Counted from the stretch's first letter, positions 17,236-26,442 are shown. The stretch: 64,000 nt of DNA from Reichenbachiella agariperforans (GCF_900142205.1 NZ_FRAA01000002.1:246282-310281), one strand, 5' to 3'. The notes: generated by a model from the letters alone, not told the origin. Translations and numbers: made by a program.

Positions 17236-18378
17236 ATGAAATTTGGTACCAAGGTCATACATGCGGGAATAGAGCCAGATCCCACCACTGGCGCGATCAT
17301 GACTCCCGTCTATCAAACGTCTACCTTCGCTCAACCCTCTCCTGGCAAGCACAAAGGCTATGAATACGCACGCACTCAAAACCCAACACGCGACGTATTA
17401 CAAAACAACCTCGCAGCACTAGAGAATGCAGCCCACGGGTTGGTCTTTGCTTCAGGTATGAGTGCCATAGACGCAGTGCTCAAACTACTCAAACCTGGGG
17501 ATGAAGTTCTCACCTCTACTCATCTCTACGGTGGCACTTACAGATTATTCACCCAGACTTATCAAGATTTTGGGATTAAGTTCAAGTTCGTCGATATGCA
17601 GGAACTGAACCGTATATCCGAGCACTTCAATGAGCATACCAAACTCGTTTGGATAGAAACACCATCCAACCCAATGATGAACATCATAGACATCAAAGGG
17701 TTAGCTGGCGTTTGCAAAAAATTCAACGCGCTATTTTGCGTAGACAACACCTTTGCTACACCCTATCTCCAAAACCCCGTGACATTGGGTGCTGATATCG
17801 TGATGCACTCGGTGACCAAATACATCTCAGGACACTCGGACGTGATCATGGGCGCACTCATGACCAATCACCACGACCTCTACGAAAAGCTCGCTTTCAA
17901 CCAAAACTCTACTGGGGCAGTACCCGGACCACAGGACTGCTTTCTAGCACTGAGAGGAGTCAAAACCCTCCACATCCGGATGCAGAGACATTGTGAAAAC
18001 GGTCGAAGAATTGCACATTTCCTCAAGTCTCATCCCAAAGTGAGTAAAGTCTACTGGCCTGGGTTCGAAGAGCACCAAAACCACATGGTAGCCAAAAGGC
18101 AAATGAGTGATTTTGGTGGTATGATTGCCTTTGTACTCAAGGATGACAAAATCGAACCCGCCATCCAAGTGATGGAAAAACTAAAGCTATTTACCCTTGC
18201 CGAATCCCTCGGAGGAGTGGAGTCGCTGGTCGGTCATCCAGCCAGCATGACCCACGCAAGTATCCCGAGAGAAGAACGCATCAAGTCGGGACTAAAAGAT
18301 TCGCTCATTCGTCTGAGTGTAGGAATAGAAGATGCTGAAGACCTAGTCACAGACCTAGAACAAGCCCTCGGCAAATAG
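17236..18378 (+). CDS. cystathionine gamma-synthase/lyase-family PLP enzyme
   Basis: Trans-sulfuration enzyme acting on cystathionine, O-acylhomoserine or related substrates. The 380 residues carry the family signatures: QTSTFAQPSP, YEYARTQNPTRD, the PLP-phosphate motif ASGMSAI, and DIVMHSVTKYISGH with the Schiff-base lysine at about K195. The short N-terminus and overall pattern are closest to cystathionine gamma-synthase/gamma-lyase, but sequence alone does not separate the two activities. It is 8 bp upstream of an MTHFR-like gene, which suggests a role in methionine metabolism. Confidence 0.9.
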   Translation: MKFGTKVIHAGIEPDPTTGAIMTPVYQTSTFAQPSPGKHKGYEYARTQNPTRDVLQNNLAALENAAHGLVFASGMSAIDAVLKLLKPGDEVLTSTHLYGGTYRLFTQTYQDFGIKFKFVDMQELNRISEHFNEHTKLVWIETPSNPMMNIIDIKGLAGVCKKFNALFCVDNTFATPYLQNPVTLGADIVMHSVTKYISGHSDVIMGALMTNHHDLYEKLAFNQNSTGAVPGPQDCFLALRGVKTLHIRMQRHCENGRRIAHFLKSHPKVSKVYWPGFEEHQNHMVAKRQMSDFGGMIAFVLKDDKIEPAIQVMEKLKLFTLAESLGGVESLVGHPASMTHASIPREERIKSGLKDSLIRLSVGIEDAEDLVTDLEQALGK

Positions 18379-18386
18379 CTGATTAC

Positions 18387-19349
18387 ATGATTGATTGCAT
18401 GCTGAAAGACAAACTACTACAAAACAAAGGGCAGTACTTATTCTACGGACTGACTCCTCCCAAATACACCACTGACAAAGAGAAGATACAAGCGATCGCT
18501 GACAAGCAGATCGCTCGACTCAGGGACATCAAACTAGATGCACTGGTATTGTACGACATACAAGATGAGTCCTCTCGCACCGATGTGCCTAGACCATTTC
18601 CCTACATGCAGACCCTGGATCCAGGCGTGTATAGTGCACAATACCTCACCGCACTCGACATCCCAAAGATCGTCTACAAGAGTGTCGGCAAATTCACCCC
18701 GGACAGCTTTCAGGATTGGCTCAAAGAGAACCCCAATAAAATAGAATACTCTGTTTTTGTAGGGTCTCCGTCTGCGCAAGAGAATGGACTCACTCTACAG
18801 GAAGCCTATGCTGCACGTCTCGCCTCTGCCTCCGAAGTGCTCATCGGTGGTGTCACCATCCCAGAGCGTCATTTCAAAAAGGAAGACGAACACCTGCGGG
18901 TGACCCGAAAAATCGAAAATGGCTGTAGTTTTTTCATCTCCCAGTGCGTCTACAGTATAGACAATGCCAAAGACTTTCTATCAGACTACTACTACCACTG
19001 CCTAGAGACCAAGACTCCTTTGGCTCCTATTATTTTCACCCTCACGCCCTGTGGCTCGCTCAAGACCCTACAGTTCATGGAGTGGCTGGGGATTTACATC
19101 CCTAAGTGGCTCAGAAATGACCTCAAGCACTCCGAAAACATTCTCTTTCGCTCGGTGGATATCTGCAAGACTGTCGCCAAAGAACTGCTGGAGTACAGTC
19201 GTGTCAAAGGCATCCCGATAGGATTCAACATCGAAAGCGTCGCGATTCGCAAAGCAGAAATAGATGCCTCGATAGAACTCCTCCGAGAGATCGAAATGAT
19301 GCAGCGTGCATCAGCATTGAAGAATGAGCTGCTCGCTGGCAACTCCTGA
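18387..19349 (+). CDS. methylenetetrahydrofolate reductase-like protein
   Basis: 320-residue TIM-barrel protein related to MetF, which makes 5-methyltetrahydrofolate for methionine synthesis. Visible features are YGLTPPK near the N-terminus, GGVTIPERHF followed by a Lys-Ile-x-x-Gly-Cys-x-Phe stretch (MetF: K-x-x-AG-A-x-F), and the folate-site-like GIPIGFNIES near the end. It departs from canonical MetF in several core positions, so enzymatic activity is inferred only. Start 18387 or, equally possible, 18399. It probably forms a two-gene operon with the preceding PLP enzyme. Confidence 0.75.
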   Translation: MIDCMLKDKLLQNKGQYLFYGLTPPKYTTDKEKIQAIADKQIARLRDIKLDALVLYDIQDESSRTDVPRPFPYMQTLDPGVYSAQYLTALDIPKIVYKSVGKFTPDSFQDWLKENPNKIEYSVFVGSPSAQENGLTLQEAYAARLASASEVLIGGVTIPERHFKKEDEHLRVTRKIENGCSFFISQCVYSIDNAKDFLSDYYYHCLETKTPLAPIIFTLTPCGSLKTLQFMEWLGIYIPKWLRNDLKHSENILFRSVDICKTVAKELLEYSRVKGIPIGFNIESVAIRKAEIDASIELLREIEMMQRASALKNELLAGNS

Positions 19350-19433
19350 TCGACACGCCCAACCACGACTCCTTTCATTTTGAGAAGAATAAAAATTGCG
19401 CTACTCCGCGCTTTTTTGTAAATTTCATAAAAA

Positions 19434-19449
19434 ACTAACAACTGTTAGT
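19434..19449. repeat. small inverted repeat ACTAACA-AC-TGTTAGT
   Basis: Perfect 7-bp arms around a 2-bp centre, 27 bp before the phhA start, which could be an operator. The 40 bp before it contain GCGC-TACTCC-GCGC followed by six T, a weak terminator for the upstream operon. Confidence 0.45.
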
Positions 19450-19476
19450 CCTTTACTGCCCCAAAATGATACCCCT

Positions 19477-20250
19477 ATGTTGGAAAACAAAACACCCTAT
19501 GATTTCCCAACCGAGCCCATGCATCAGGCTTATGACGAGTATACACCTGAGCATTTCGAGGTTTGGAAATCTCTCTACCAAAAGCAACTCCTCCTCCTCA
19601 AGAGCAGAGCTTCCTCTGCCTATCTAGATGGGCTAGACATCTGTGGTTTCACTGCGGACAAAATCCCTCGACTGGAAGAAACCAACGCCTACCTGAAACA
19701 AGCGACAGGTTGGCACCTCTACATCGTCCCTGGCCTGATCGCTGACCGACCCTTTTTCGAGTTCTTGCACAACAAACATTTCCCAGTCACCACCTGGCTA
19801 AGAGATCTATCCCAACTAGAGTATCTCGAAGAACCAGACATGTTTCACGACGTGTTTGGACACGTCCCCTTGCTCAGCAACCCACATTTCAGTGCGTTCA
19901 TGAAGGGACTGGCCGCCATCGCGCTCAAACACATCGATAGTCCACAAGCGATCGAACTGATGAGCAGACTGTATTGGTTTACAGTAGAGTTTGGATTGAT
20001 CAGAGAGGATGGGGAAATCAAAATCTATGGCGCAGGCATCGTGTCCTCTCCTGGCGAATCGCTCTATGCCCTAGAAGACCCCAACGTGCCACGCATCCCC
20101 TATGATGTATCGACTGTACTCGACACGCCCTTTTACAAACACGACTTCCAAAAGCAATACTTCGTCATCGACAGCTACCAAACTCTCTTTGATAGCCTGC
20201 CCGAACTAGAAGTCTGTATAGCTGCAAGAGCTCATTCCTCTTCTCGGTAA
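19477..20250 (+). CDS. phhA: phenylalanine 4-monooxygenase
   Basis: Non-haem iron, tetrahydrobiopterin-dependent hydroxylase that turns phenylalanine into tyrosine, the first step in phenylalanine breakdown. The 257 residues are the normal bacterial length. Iron ligands are visible as H124 and H129 in FHDVFGH and E171 in TVEFGL. SSPGESLYAL is the conserved C-terminal block. The open frame extends to 19396, but the first codons cross an inverted repeat and a T-rich segment. The ATG at 19477 (MLENKTPYDFP) fits the family. No pterin-recycling gene is adjacent. Confidence 0.95.
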   Translation: MLENKTPYDFPTEPMHQAYDEYTPEHFEVWKSLYQKQLLLLKSRASSAYLDGLDICGFTADKIPRLEETNAYLKQATGWHLYIVPGLIADRPFFEFLHNKHFPVTTWLRDLSQLEYLEEPDMFHDVFGHVPLLSNPHFSAFMKGLAAIALKHIDSPQAIELMSRLYWFTVEFGLIREDGEIKIYGAGIVSSPGESLYALEDPNVPRIPYDVSTVLDTPFYKHDFQKQYFVIDSYQTLFDSLPELEVCIAARAHSSSR

Positions 20251-20673
20251 CCCAATTATTTAGAGTAATCAGGTTACTCAAGCTCGACACAGTAAAAAAC
20301 AATTCTTACAATAACCAACAGAACCACTTGATACTACCTTGAGTAATCACTTGCCTAGATTTAGTCTAACAATGCCCTCTTGGCTCGAAACCATCTCTAG
20401 GAATCGTTCAACGCTGACTATTTGCCATGTTTTTGATTGTCTTATCAGCTAAAAACAAGCTCTCGAAGGAGAAAATCAACTCGATATGAAAATTAGCCAA
20501 TTACAATTGTCTCAGACCACATAGCTATCAAGACATATTGACAATAAATTTTGCTCCTTAGTTCTACCACGCAGATGCCCAAACCTTCACCTGCTCAAAT
20601 CTGACCACTCATATAAGTCCCCTGACTTATTGCTGACAAATTTGCGATATTAGCACACATAGATTCTACTATT
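20251..20673. other. 423-bp intergenic region with GAGTAA-type inverted repeats
   Basis: No gene seen. It holds GAGTAA-TCAGG-TTACTC (20263-20279), and a second pairing of TTACTCAAG (20274-20282) with CTTGAGTAA (20338-20346). These use the same GGTTACT word as the perfect palindrome at 1221-1253. Downstream sequence to 20673 is A/T-rich and without recognisable structure. The M1 peptidase promoter presumably lies at its right end. Confidence 0.55.
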
Positions 20674-22293
20674 ATGCGCTACGTACTCCTTTCTTTATTG
20701 CTCTTCACTGCTCAACTGAGCACAGCACAAACCTACGACAGACAAGACAGCCTACGTGGCACGATCACGCCGGAGCGTGTCTGGTGGGACCTGACCTACT
20801 ACCACCTGACCGTGGAGGTACTGCCAGAGCGCAAAAGCCTCGTGGGTAGCAACCTGATCCAGTACGAAGTGTTAGAACCACATCAGGTCATACAGATCGA
20901 TCTACAGCCTCCACTGAAGATCACCCAGGTGACACAAGATGGAAAAGTGCTTGATTTCAAATCCGAAGGCAATGCACATTTCATTTCACTCCAAAAAGAA
21001 CAAAAAAAGGGTGCTACAGAGTCCATCGTCGTGACCTATAGCGGCCAACCGAGAGAAGCAGTCCACGCGCCGTGGGATGGCGGCATCAGTTGGAAGAAGG
21101 ACGAAAAAGGCAAACACTTCATCGCCAGCTCTTGCCAAGGGCTGGGCGCATCGGTCTGGTGGCCATGCAAGGATCACATGTACGACGAAGTGGACAGCAT
21201 GCTGATCAGTGTAGAGGTGCCCAAAGGCCTCATCGACGTATCCAACGGACGCCTCGTCAAGACAGAGGAAAACAAAAAGAAAAAAACGAAGACCTATCAC
21301 TGGGCAGTCTCCAACCCCATCAACAACTATGGCGTCAATATCAACATCGGCAACTACACCGACTGGCACGAGACCTATGCGGGAGAAAAAGGGACGCTGG
21401 ACATAGACAACTGGGTACTCCGATACAACGAAAAAAAGGCGCGTGCGCAGTTCAAAGAAAACCACCGCATGCTAGAAGCCTTCGAGCACTGGTTCGGTCC
21501 CTACCCCTTCTACGAGGATGGATTCAAACTCGTAGAAGCGCCCTATCTAGGCATGGAGCACCAAAGCTCCGTTACCTATGGCAATAAATTTGCAAATGGC
21601 TATCTGGGCAGGGATCTGAGTGGTACAGGCTGGGGACTCAAATTTGATTTCATCATCATCCACGAGTCAGGACACGAGTGGTTTGCCAACAACATCACCC
21701 ATCGTGATGCGGCTGACATGTGGATACACGAGAGTTTCACGGCCTACTCCGAGGGGATATTTGTAGAGTACTTCTACGGCACAGATGCGGGTAGGGAGTA
21801 TGTGCGCGGCACCAGAATGAACATCGCCAATGCCTACCCCGTCATCGGAGACTATGGCATCAACGCCGAGCATCACGATTCGGATGTGTACTACAAAGGC
21901 TCCAACATGCTCAACACCCTACGCAGCTGGATCAATGATGACGTACTATGGCGTGAGATTCTGCGCGGACTGGGGGAGGAGTTTTACCATCAGACGGTCA
22001 CCAGTCAGCAGATAGAAAACTACATCAGTCAAAAAGCGGACTTAGACTTAGCCGCGTTCTTTGACCAATACCTGCGAGATACACGCCTACCGATTTTGGA
22101 ATACTACAGCAAAGACGAAATCCTAAACTACCGCTGGACCAATACGGTGGATGGGTTTAACATGCCGATCCAAGTGACGATAGATGGCGTAGCGCGAACC
22201 CTAACCCCGCAGGCGGGGACATGGCAACAGGAGATGGGGACGGCATTAGTCGTCGACCCGAACTACTACATCGCGGAGATGAAGATAAAATAA
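20674..22293 (+). CDS. M1-family metallopeptidase, secreted
   Basis: Zinc aminopeptidase of the gluzincin class. 539 residues with a signal peptide (about 1-19, ending STAQ), an N-terminal beta-sandwich, and the catalytic domain with GMEHQSS (the GxMEN-like exopeptidase motif, here with H in place of N), the zinc motif HESGHEW (H330, H334) and the third ligand Glu at about E353 in MWIHESF. It is shorter than the four-domain PepN type and lacks the long helical C-terminal domain, ending in a small beta domain as in cold-active M1 enzymes. Probably acts in the periplasm or outside the cell. Confidence 0.92.
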   Translation: MRYVLLSLLLFTAQLSTAQTYDRQDSLRGTITPERVWWDLTYYHLTVEVLPERKSLVGSNLIQYEVLEPHQVIQIDLQPPLKITQVTQDGKVLDFKSEGNAHFISLQKEQKKGATESIVVTYSGQPREAVHAPWDGGISWKKDEKGKHFIASSCQGLGASVWWPCKDHMYDEVDSMLISVEVPKGLIDVSNGRLVKTEENKKKKTKTYHWAVSNPINNYGVNINIGNYTDWHETYAGEKGTLDIDNWVLRYNEKKARAQFKENHRMLEAFEHWFGPYPFYEDGFKLVEAPYLGMEHQSSVTYGNKFANGYLGRDLSGTGWGLKFDFIIIHESGHEWFANNITHRDAADMWIHESFTAYSEGIFVEYFYGTDAGREYVRGTRMNIANAYPVIGDYGINAEHHDSDVYYKGSNMLNTLRSWINDDVLWREILRGLGEEFYHQTVTSQQIENYISQKADLDLAAFFDQYLRDTRLPILEYYSKDEILNYRWTNTVDGFNMPIQVTIDGVARTLTPQAGTWQQEMGTALVVDPNYYIAEMKIK

Positions 22294-22660
22294 ACGACGA
22301 TAATGATGATCGTTCGGGTATGACGAGAGGGGAAATATTTGAGGCGCTCTAGGTTTGTTTGCTCTACTCTGCACTGTCCTTTTGTCTAGGTACTAAAATC
22401 TAAATGCTACTAATCTAAGTTTGATTTTAACTTTCATTAAAACCGTCTCTGAAATGCATCAATCGTACTATGTCTTCAAGCCAGACAGGCTCTTCCTTTT
22501 TTCATTGCCAAAAAAGAAAGCAAAAAGACTAGAAAATTTCAAACCTCGCTTCGCTCAAACAGTGAAATTTTCGAAATAATCTTTCCTCTCGATTGATCAA
22601 ACCTCAGTTTATGAAGTGCTAAATATCAGACCATTGATCTAGGTTCTAAAATCTAAAAAG
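22294..22660. repeat. intergenic segment flanked by 20-bp direct repeats
   Basis: TCTAGGTACTAAAATCTAAA at 22385-22404 and TCTAGGTTCTAAAATCTAAA at 22638-22657 differ at one base and enclose about 230 bp. Inside are an A/T-rich stretch with TCATTGCCAAAAAAG and an inverted repeat, GAAAATTTC (22532-22540) with GAAATTTTC (22564-22572). The inner part resembles intergenic repeats scattered in many Bacteroidota genomes (recall). No coding frame is supported. Confidence 0.55.
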
Positions 22661-23275
22661 CTATATCAATCCATTTTCTTTGGCGTACTGCACGACCTGT
22701 ACGCCTTTGTTCATGTCGAGTTTGCGCATGAGATTGCGGCGATGCGTCTGCACGGTGAGGTCTGAGATGAACAACTTCTCACCAATCTCTGTACTGGTCA
22801 GCCCCTCTGCCATAAGTCGTATCACATCGATTTCTCGTGCGCTCAACTTGTGTTGTTTGATCTCCTCATCAGATTTAAACTCCCTGAGCCTGTCATAATA
22901 GGGCTGTCCACTCATGACCCGATTGATCGCTCCAATCAGTTCTTTACCCGTGTTGTTTTTGAGTAAACATCCATCGATTCCTATTTTGAGTATCTCATCT
23001 ACAAATGACTTTTGCGCAAACATGGTCAAGATGATGATTTTGAGAGCGGGGTACTTCTTTTTCAGTTTCCGTGCACACGTGATTCCGTCCATGACGGGCA
23101 TGTTGATATCGAGAATCACCATATCCACTTCATTCGCTGCGACGAATGCCAGTACCTCTTCGCCATTGGCAGCTGTACCGACTACCTGCACCTGCTCGTC
23201 CGAACTCAGGATCACTTCTAACCCTTCCATGACGATGGCATGATCGTCCGCTAACAACACTTTGATTTCGCTCAT
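22661..23275 (-). CDS. NarL/LuxR-family response regulator
   Basis: DNA-binding regulator of a two-component system. 204 residues: a receiver domain with the acidic pocket (LADDHA) and phospho-acceptor Asp in VILDINMP, then a LuxR-type helix-turn-helix (LSAREIDVIRLMAEGLTSTEIGEKLF, VQTHRRNLMRKL). The frame starts at 23296, but the ATG at 23275 overlaps the kinase stop by 4 bp (ATGA), the usual sign of translational coupling, and gives a normal receiver N-terminus. Partner of the kinase directly upstream. Confidence 0.93.
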   Translation of the reverse strand: MSEIKVLLADDHAIVMEGLEVILSSDEQVQVVGTAANGEEVLAFVAANEVDMVILDINMPVMDGITCARKLKKKYPALKIIILTMFAQKSFVDEILKIGIDGCLLKNNTGKELIGAINRVMSGQPYYDRLREFKSDEEIKQHKLSAREIDVIRLMAEGLTSTEIGEKLFISDLTVQTHRRNLMRKLDMNKGVQVVQYAKENGLI

Positions 23276-24066
23276 AATGGTATATCTATTATACAAGTGG
23301 TACCTCTTCCCAGGCCTGATTCCATCGTGATCTGCCCCTCTAGCTTCGCTACTCGAGATTTAATATTTTTCAGCCCCAGTCCTCGCTCATACTCCTCGAC
23401 ATTGACCATCCCAATCCCATCGTCCTCAAAGATGACGTTGAGATGCCCCTTGGCCTCTGATACATCGATGTTTAGATTCTTGGCCTTGGCATGTTTGAGG
23501 GTATTGTTCACCAGCTCCTGAATGATACGGTAGAGATTCAGACTCACATGTCCCTCTAATTCGGTCGTGATCTGAACTTCTACATGGACCGAGATCGTGT
23601 GCGACTCATTGAGTGCCCCAGCCAGTTCGTGAATCGCAGAGGCCAAGCCAAAATGCATCAGTGCCTCCGAATGTAGACTATGCGAAATCTGACGTGTCGC
23701 CTCGGTGGCTTTCGTAGCGACCTCCGATATCTTCTTGGCGATCAGGTTCAGCGACGCTGGGTCAGTCTTTTGGGGAATAGTGTCCGAGAGCATATTGAGC
23801 GTCACGAGCATACTACCAAGATTGTCATGTAGCTCCTCGGCTACTTCTCTGTAGGCCTTGTCCTTGCCTGCCAGCATCGCGTAGGCAGATTTCAACTCTT
23901 GCTTTTTGAGTAAATCCTCGATCTCCTGATACTCTAGCTTCTTCTTGATCAGCTTGCGTTGATAGAGATAGATAAACAAGACGATGGAGGTGACCAAAAA
24001 CAACATCCCACTCGTCCCCAAGATGAGCACCATCTCCACATTCAATTGACTACTCTGGCTTTCCAT
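23272..24066 (-). CDS. sensor histidine kinase of the NarX/LiaS (HisKA_3) type
   Basis: 264 residues: one N-terminal membrane helix (about 11-34), a coiled-coil linker rich in Lys/Glu/Leu, the HisKA_3 dimerisation box with the phosphorylated His in EELHDNLGS, and a HATPase domain (ELVNNTLKHA, DDGIGM, GLGLKNI, GRGTT). There is almost no extracellular sensory domain, so the signal is probably sensed in the membrane or through a partner. The overlapping upstream membrane-protein gene is a candidate. Couples to the NarL-type regulator through a 4-bp overlap. Confidence 0.92.
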   Translation of the reverse strand: MESQSSQLNVEMVLILGTSGMLFLVTSIVLFIYLYQRKLIKKKLEYQEIEDLLKKQELKSAYAMLAGKDKAYREVAEELHDNLGSMLVTLNMLSDTIPQKTDPASLNLIAKKISEVATKATEATRQISHSLHSEALMHFGLASAIHELAGALNESHTISVHVEVQITTELEGHVSLNLYRIIQELVNNTLKHAKAKNLNIDVSEAKGHLNVIFEDDGIGMVNVEEYERGLGLKNIKSRVAKLEGQITMESGLGRGTTCIIDIPL

Positions 24067-24659
24067 AGACCTAAGGCAAAAAGGATGTTTTTTAGAATGT
24101 TACCGAGGTGCACTATTAGCATTGAATATTTCGGATTGTTCACTATTTCAGAACTCATCAGCCACAGGAAGAAAGACCCTGCTGTATAGAAAATAAAACC
24201 TATGACTATCCAAAACAGTGGTGTGTTCTCCAAAAAAATTTCTGTATCACTTTGAAACACTTGCAAAAAGTACAAGACACAAAGTCCCATTACCAGTATG
24301 TTTTTCATTGACAGTACTTCGCCCCAAATAACATGAACACCAACAGAATAACAATAATATCCCGACATGACCAGTATAATTCCAAGCATAAAATAGGATA
24401 CCAACCTGTGATTCAAAATCCTACTAAAAAAGAAAAAAACTAAAATTGTATCGAGTAAGTTATAGGTATTGACAATCCAATAGGTAGAATGTCCAGTGAG
24501 ATGATAATAGCCAAACGAACCAACATCCGACAAGAATGAAAGTCCTATAATCACACTCAAAACTTTCAAGTTGAAATTGAACGAGCGAAACATTAATCCC
24601 ATTATGAATAATGGGATTAATGGGGAGCTAATCGACCCATAAAGGAATAGCTTAGTCAT
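24042..24659 (-). CDS. hypothetical polytopic membrane protein linked to the two-component system
   Basis: 205 residues with about six or seven hydrophobic helices and short loops (for example MLGIILVMSGYYCYSVGV, then NILVMGLCVLYFLQVFQ). No domain recognised. Its 3' end overlaps the histidine-kinase start by 25 bp, so the three genes are translated from one message. Proteins of this layout are found beside NarL-type kinases in other Bacteroidota (recall). A role as membrane sensor or input subunit for the short kinase is inference. Confidence 0.7.
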   Translation of the reverse strand: MTKLFLYGSISSPLIPLFIMGLMFRSFNFNLKVLSVIIGLSFLSDVGSFGYYHLTGHSTYWIVNTYNLLDTILVFFFFSRILNHRLVSYFMLGIILVMSGYYCYSVGVHVIWGEVLSMKNILVMGLCVLYFLQVFQSDTEIFLENTPLFWIVIGFIFYTAGSFFLWLMSSEIVNNPKYSMLIVHLGNILKNILFALGLWKARVVN

Positions 24660-24668
24660 TTAGAATAA

Positions 24669-25277
24669 TTAGCAATCATCTGGGCAAATGGCACTGTTAT
24701 TAAAAGCTGTACCGTCTTCTTCTTTGTTCAGTTTACCTGGCAATCCCTCACAAAAATCCTCAAGGACTTTGTTCTTCTCATTAACAGGAAACATTGTGCA
24801 ATCAATATAGCTAATCATACCTCCCATTGAACCCGCTCTCTTGTTTAGAAATAGACCAACACCTGCAATATTAGCATCACAATTTTCATTCAAGCTGTCG
24901 TAGAGCGTAACCATCTCCCGCATTGTACCCAGAGTGTAGTAAAAACTTCTAGAAAATGACAGGTCCAGCGGTATCCGATCCTCTACATATTTAAACACCT
25001 TATCTAATTTCTTTACTTCGCCTTTCACCTCTCCTTCTCGCTTCTTAGATAGCCGTTTACCTCTTGGCCCCATGAGGAACTCTTCACGAAGCTTCTCTTT
25101 CAACTGAGCTTTTTGCTCTTTAAGCTCTTCAAGCTCCTCTACAGACAGAATTGGCAGATCCAAAGCTCTATAATAGTCCAACTCTTCTTCTAGGGACGTA
25201 AAGCCCCCTTCTGGTTGGATCTGATTGCATGATATCAAGCAAAAAACAACAACTCCAAAAAAAATTAAATTTCTCAT
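24669..25277 (-). CDS. hypothetical lipoprotein
   Basis: 202 residues, with lipoprotein signal MRNLIFFGVVVFCLISC (lipobox LISC, Cys about residue 17). The mature part starts with a Glu/Leu-rich helical region (SVEELEELKEQKAQLKEKL) that is probably coiled-coil, then a mixed region ending in several cysteines (C-D, C-T-M, DFCEGL, ICPDDC), which could form disulfides in the periplasm. It is the first gene of the unit containing the membrane protein, kinase and regulator (gap to the next gene 9 bp). No family recognised. Confidence 0.65.
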   Translation of the reverse strand: MRNLIFFGVVVFCLISCNQIQPEGGFTSLEEELDYYRALDLPILSVEELEELKEQKAQLKEKLREEFLMGPRGKRLSKKREGEVKGEVKKLDKVFKYVEDRIPLDLSFSRSFYYTLGTMREMVTLYDSLNENCDANIAGVGLFLNKRAGSMGGMISYIDCTMFPVNEKNKVLEDFCEGLPGKLNKEEDGTAFNNSAICPDDC

Positions 25278-25320
25278 TTCATTCTAAGTTTAATTATAGT
25301 TAATTATTGAAAGTACAGCT

Positions 25321-25413
25321 ATGACCGTAGAAATCAAAATTGTCTACGTTGATCCAGAAAGTAAATACCCTAAACACAGTATTCGTAGAAGACGAAAACC
25401 AAAAGAGCCCTGA
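25321..25413 (+). CDS. possible 30-residue basic peptide
   Basis: An ATG-to-TGA frame in the gap between two minus-strand genes encodes a short peptide starting MTVEIKIVYVDPESKYP and ending in an Arg/Lys-rich tail (IRRRRKPKEP). Its stop lies inside the terminator hairpin at 25402-25433. There is no clear promoter and no Shine-Dalgarno sequence. The basic tail could be chance. Confidence 0.25.
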   Translation: MTVEIKIVYVDPESKYPKHSIRRRRKPKEP

Positions 25414-25433
25414 ATGTGTATTCGGGGCTCTTT
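25402..25433 (-). terminator. intrinsic terminator downstream of floA
   Basis: AAAGAGCCC, a 14-base loop, GGGCTCTTT: a perfect 9-bp stem with T runs on both strands, 26 bp beyond the floA stop (25459). It would end the nfeD-floA transcript. Confidence 0.85.
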
Positions 25434-25458
25434 GAATATTATCTAACAAGGAGATCAA

Positions 25459-26442
25459 TTACTTATCGTCCTTCTTTTTAGTCGGAGTAGACTTTGGTTT
25501 AGCGATTGACTCACGCATCTCGGTGTCTGCTTTGATGTTGTCCATCTTATAGTAATCCATGATACCCAAGTTACCTTCTCTAAATGCCTCAGCCATCGCC
25601 TTTGGAATCTCAGCTTCTGCCTCGATCACCTTCGCACGGGCTTCTTGTGCTTTGGCTTTCATTTCTTGCTCGACCGCTACTGCCATCGCTCTTCTTTCTT
25701 CTGCCTTAGCCTCTGCTACTTTCAAGTCTGCCGCTGCTTGGTCTGTTTGCAGATCTGCACCGATGTTCTTTCCTACATCCACATCTGCGATATCAATAGA
25801 TAGGATCTCAAACGCCGTACCCGCATCCAGTCCTCTTGACAGTACCAATTTCGAAATTTTATCTGGGTTCTCTAACACATCTTTGTGCGTCACTGCCGAA
25901 CCAATAGAGGTCACAATACCTTCCCCAACTCTCGCTAGGATCGTATCTTCACCTGCTCCGCCGACGAGTTGCGTCAGGTTGGCACGTACCGTCACTCTCG
26001 CTACAGCGATCAATTGAATACCATCAGACGCTACTGCTGCTACTCGTGGAGTAGTGATTACTTTAGGGTTAACAGAAATCTGAACCGCCTCGAAGACGTC
26101 TCTACCCGCTAGGTCGATCGCTGCTGCTTGGTTAAACTCCAACTCGATGTTGGCCTTATCGGCAGAAATCAATGCCTTGATCACTGAAGGCACATGCCCT
26201 CCTGCGAGATGGTGTGTCTCTAGTTCGCTAGAGGTCACTTGCAAACCTGCTTTGGTCGCCGTGATCAGTGAATTAACAACCAATGATGGCGGCACCTTTC
26301 GGATTCTCATGAATACCAGCTCGAACAAGCCGACTTTCACTCCCGAAAACTGCGCTGTAATCCACAGCCCTAGTGGCACAAAGTACAAGAAAACGAAAAA
26401 TCCTACGACCGCTATAATGGCGTAGATAGCATAATACATCAT
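25459..26442 (-). CDS. floA: flotillin-like protein FloA
   Basis: Membrane scaffold protein of lipid-raft-like microdomains (YqfA/FloA family). 327 residues: N-terminal hydrophobic hairpin (about 1-30), an SPFH-like domain ([29 protein letters not shown]), a long Ala/Glu-rich coiled-coil (about 225-295: [20 protein letters not shown]) and a Lys-rich tail. This matches FloA length (about 330). An ATG one codon later is possible. It follows nfeD by 10 bp, the normal pairing of these genes. Confidence 0.95.
   Translation of the reverse strand: MMYYAIYAIIAVVGFFVFLYFVPLGLWITAQFSGVKVGLFELVFMRIRKVPPSLVVNSLITATKAGLQVTSSELETHHLAGGHVPSVIKALISADKANIELEFNQAAAIDLAGRDVFEAVQISVNPKVITTPRVAAVASDGIQLIAVARVTVRANLTQLVGGAGEDTILARVGEGIVTSIGSAVTHKDVLENPDKISKLVLSRGLDAGTAFEILSIDIADVDVGKNIGADLQTDQAAADLKVAEAKAEERRAMAVAVEQEMKAKAQEARAKVIEAEAEIPKAMAEAFREGNLGIMDYYKMDNIKADTEMRESIAKPKSTPTKKKDDK

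Noticed and set aside
20986-21465. 159-codon minus-strand frame opposite the M1 peptidase gene
   Set aside because: The peptidase is well supported in this region. The antisense frame is Val/Phe-rich without a domain.
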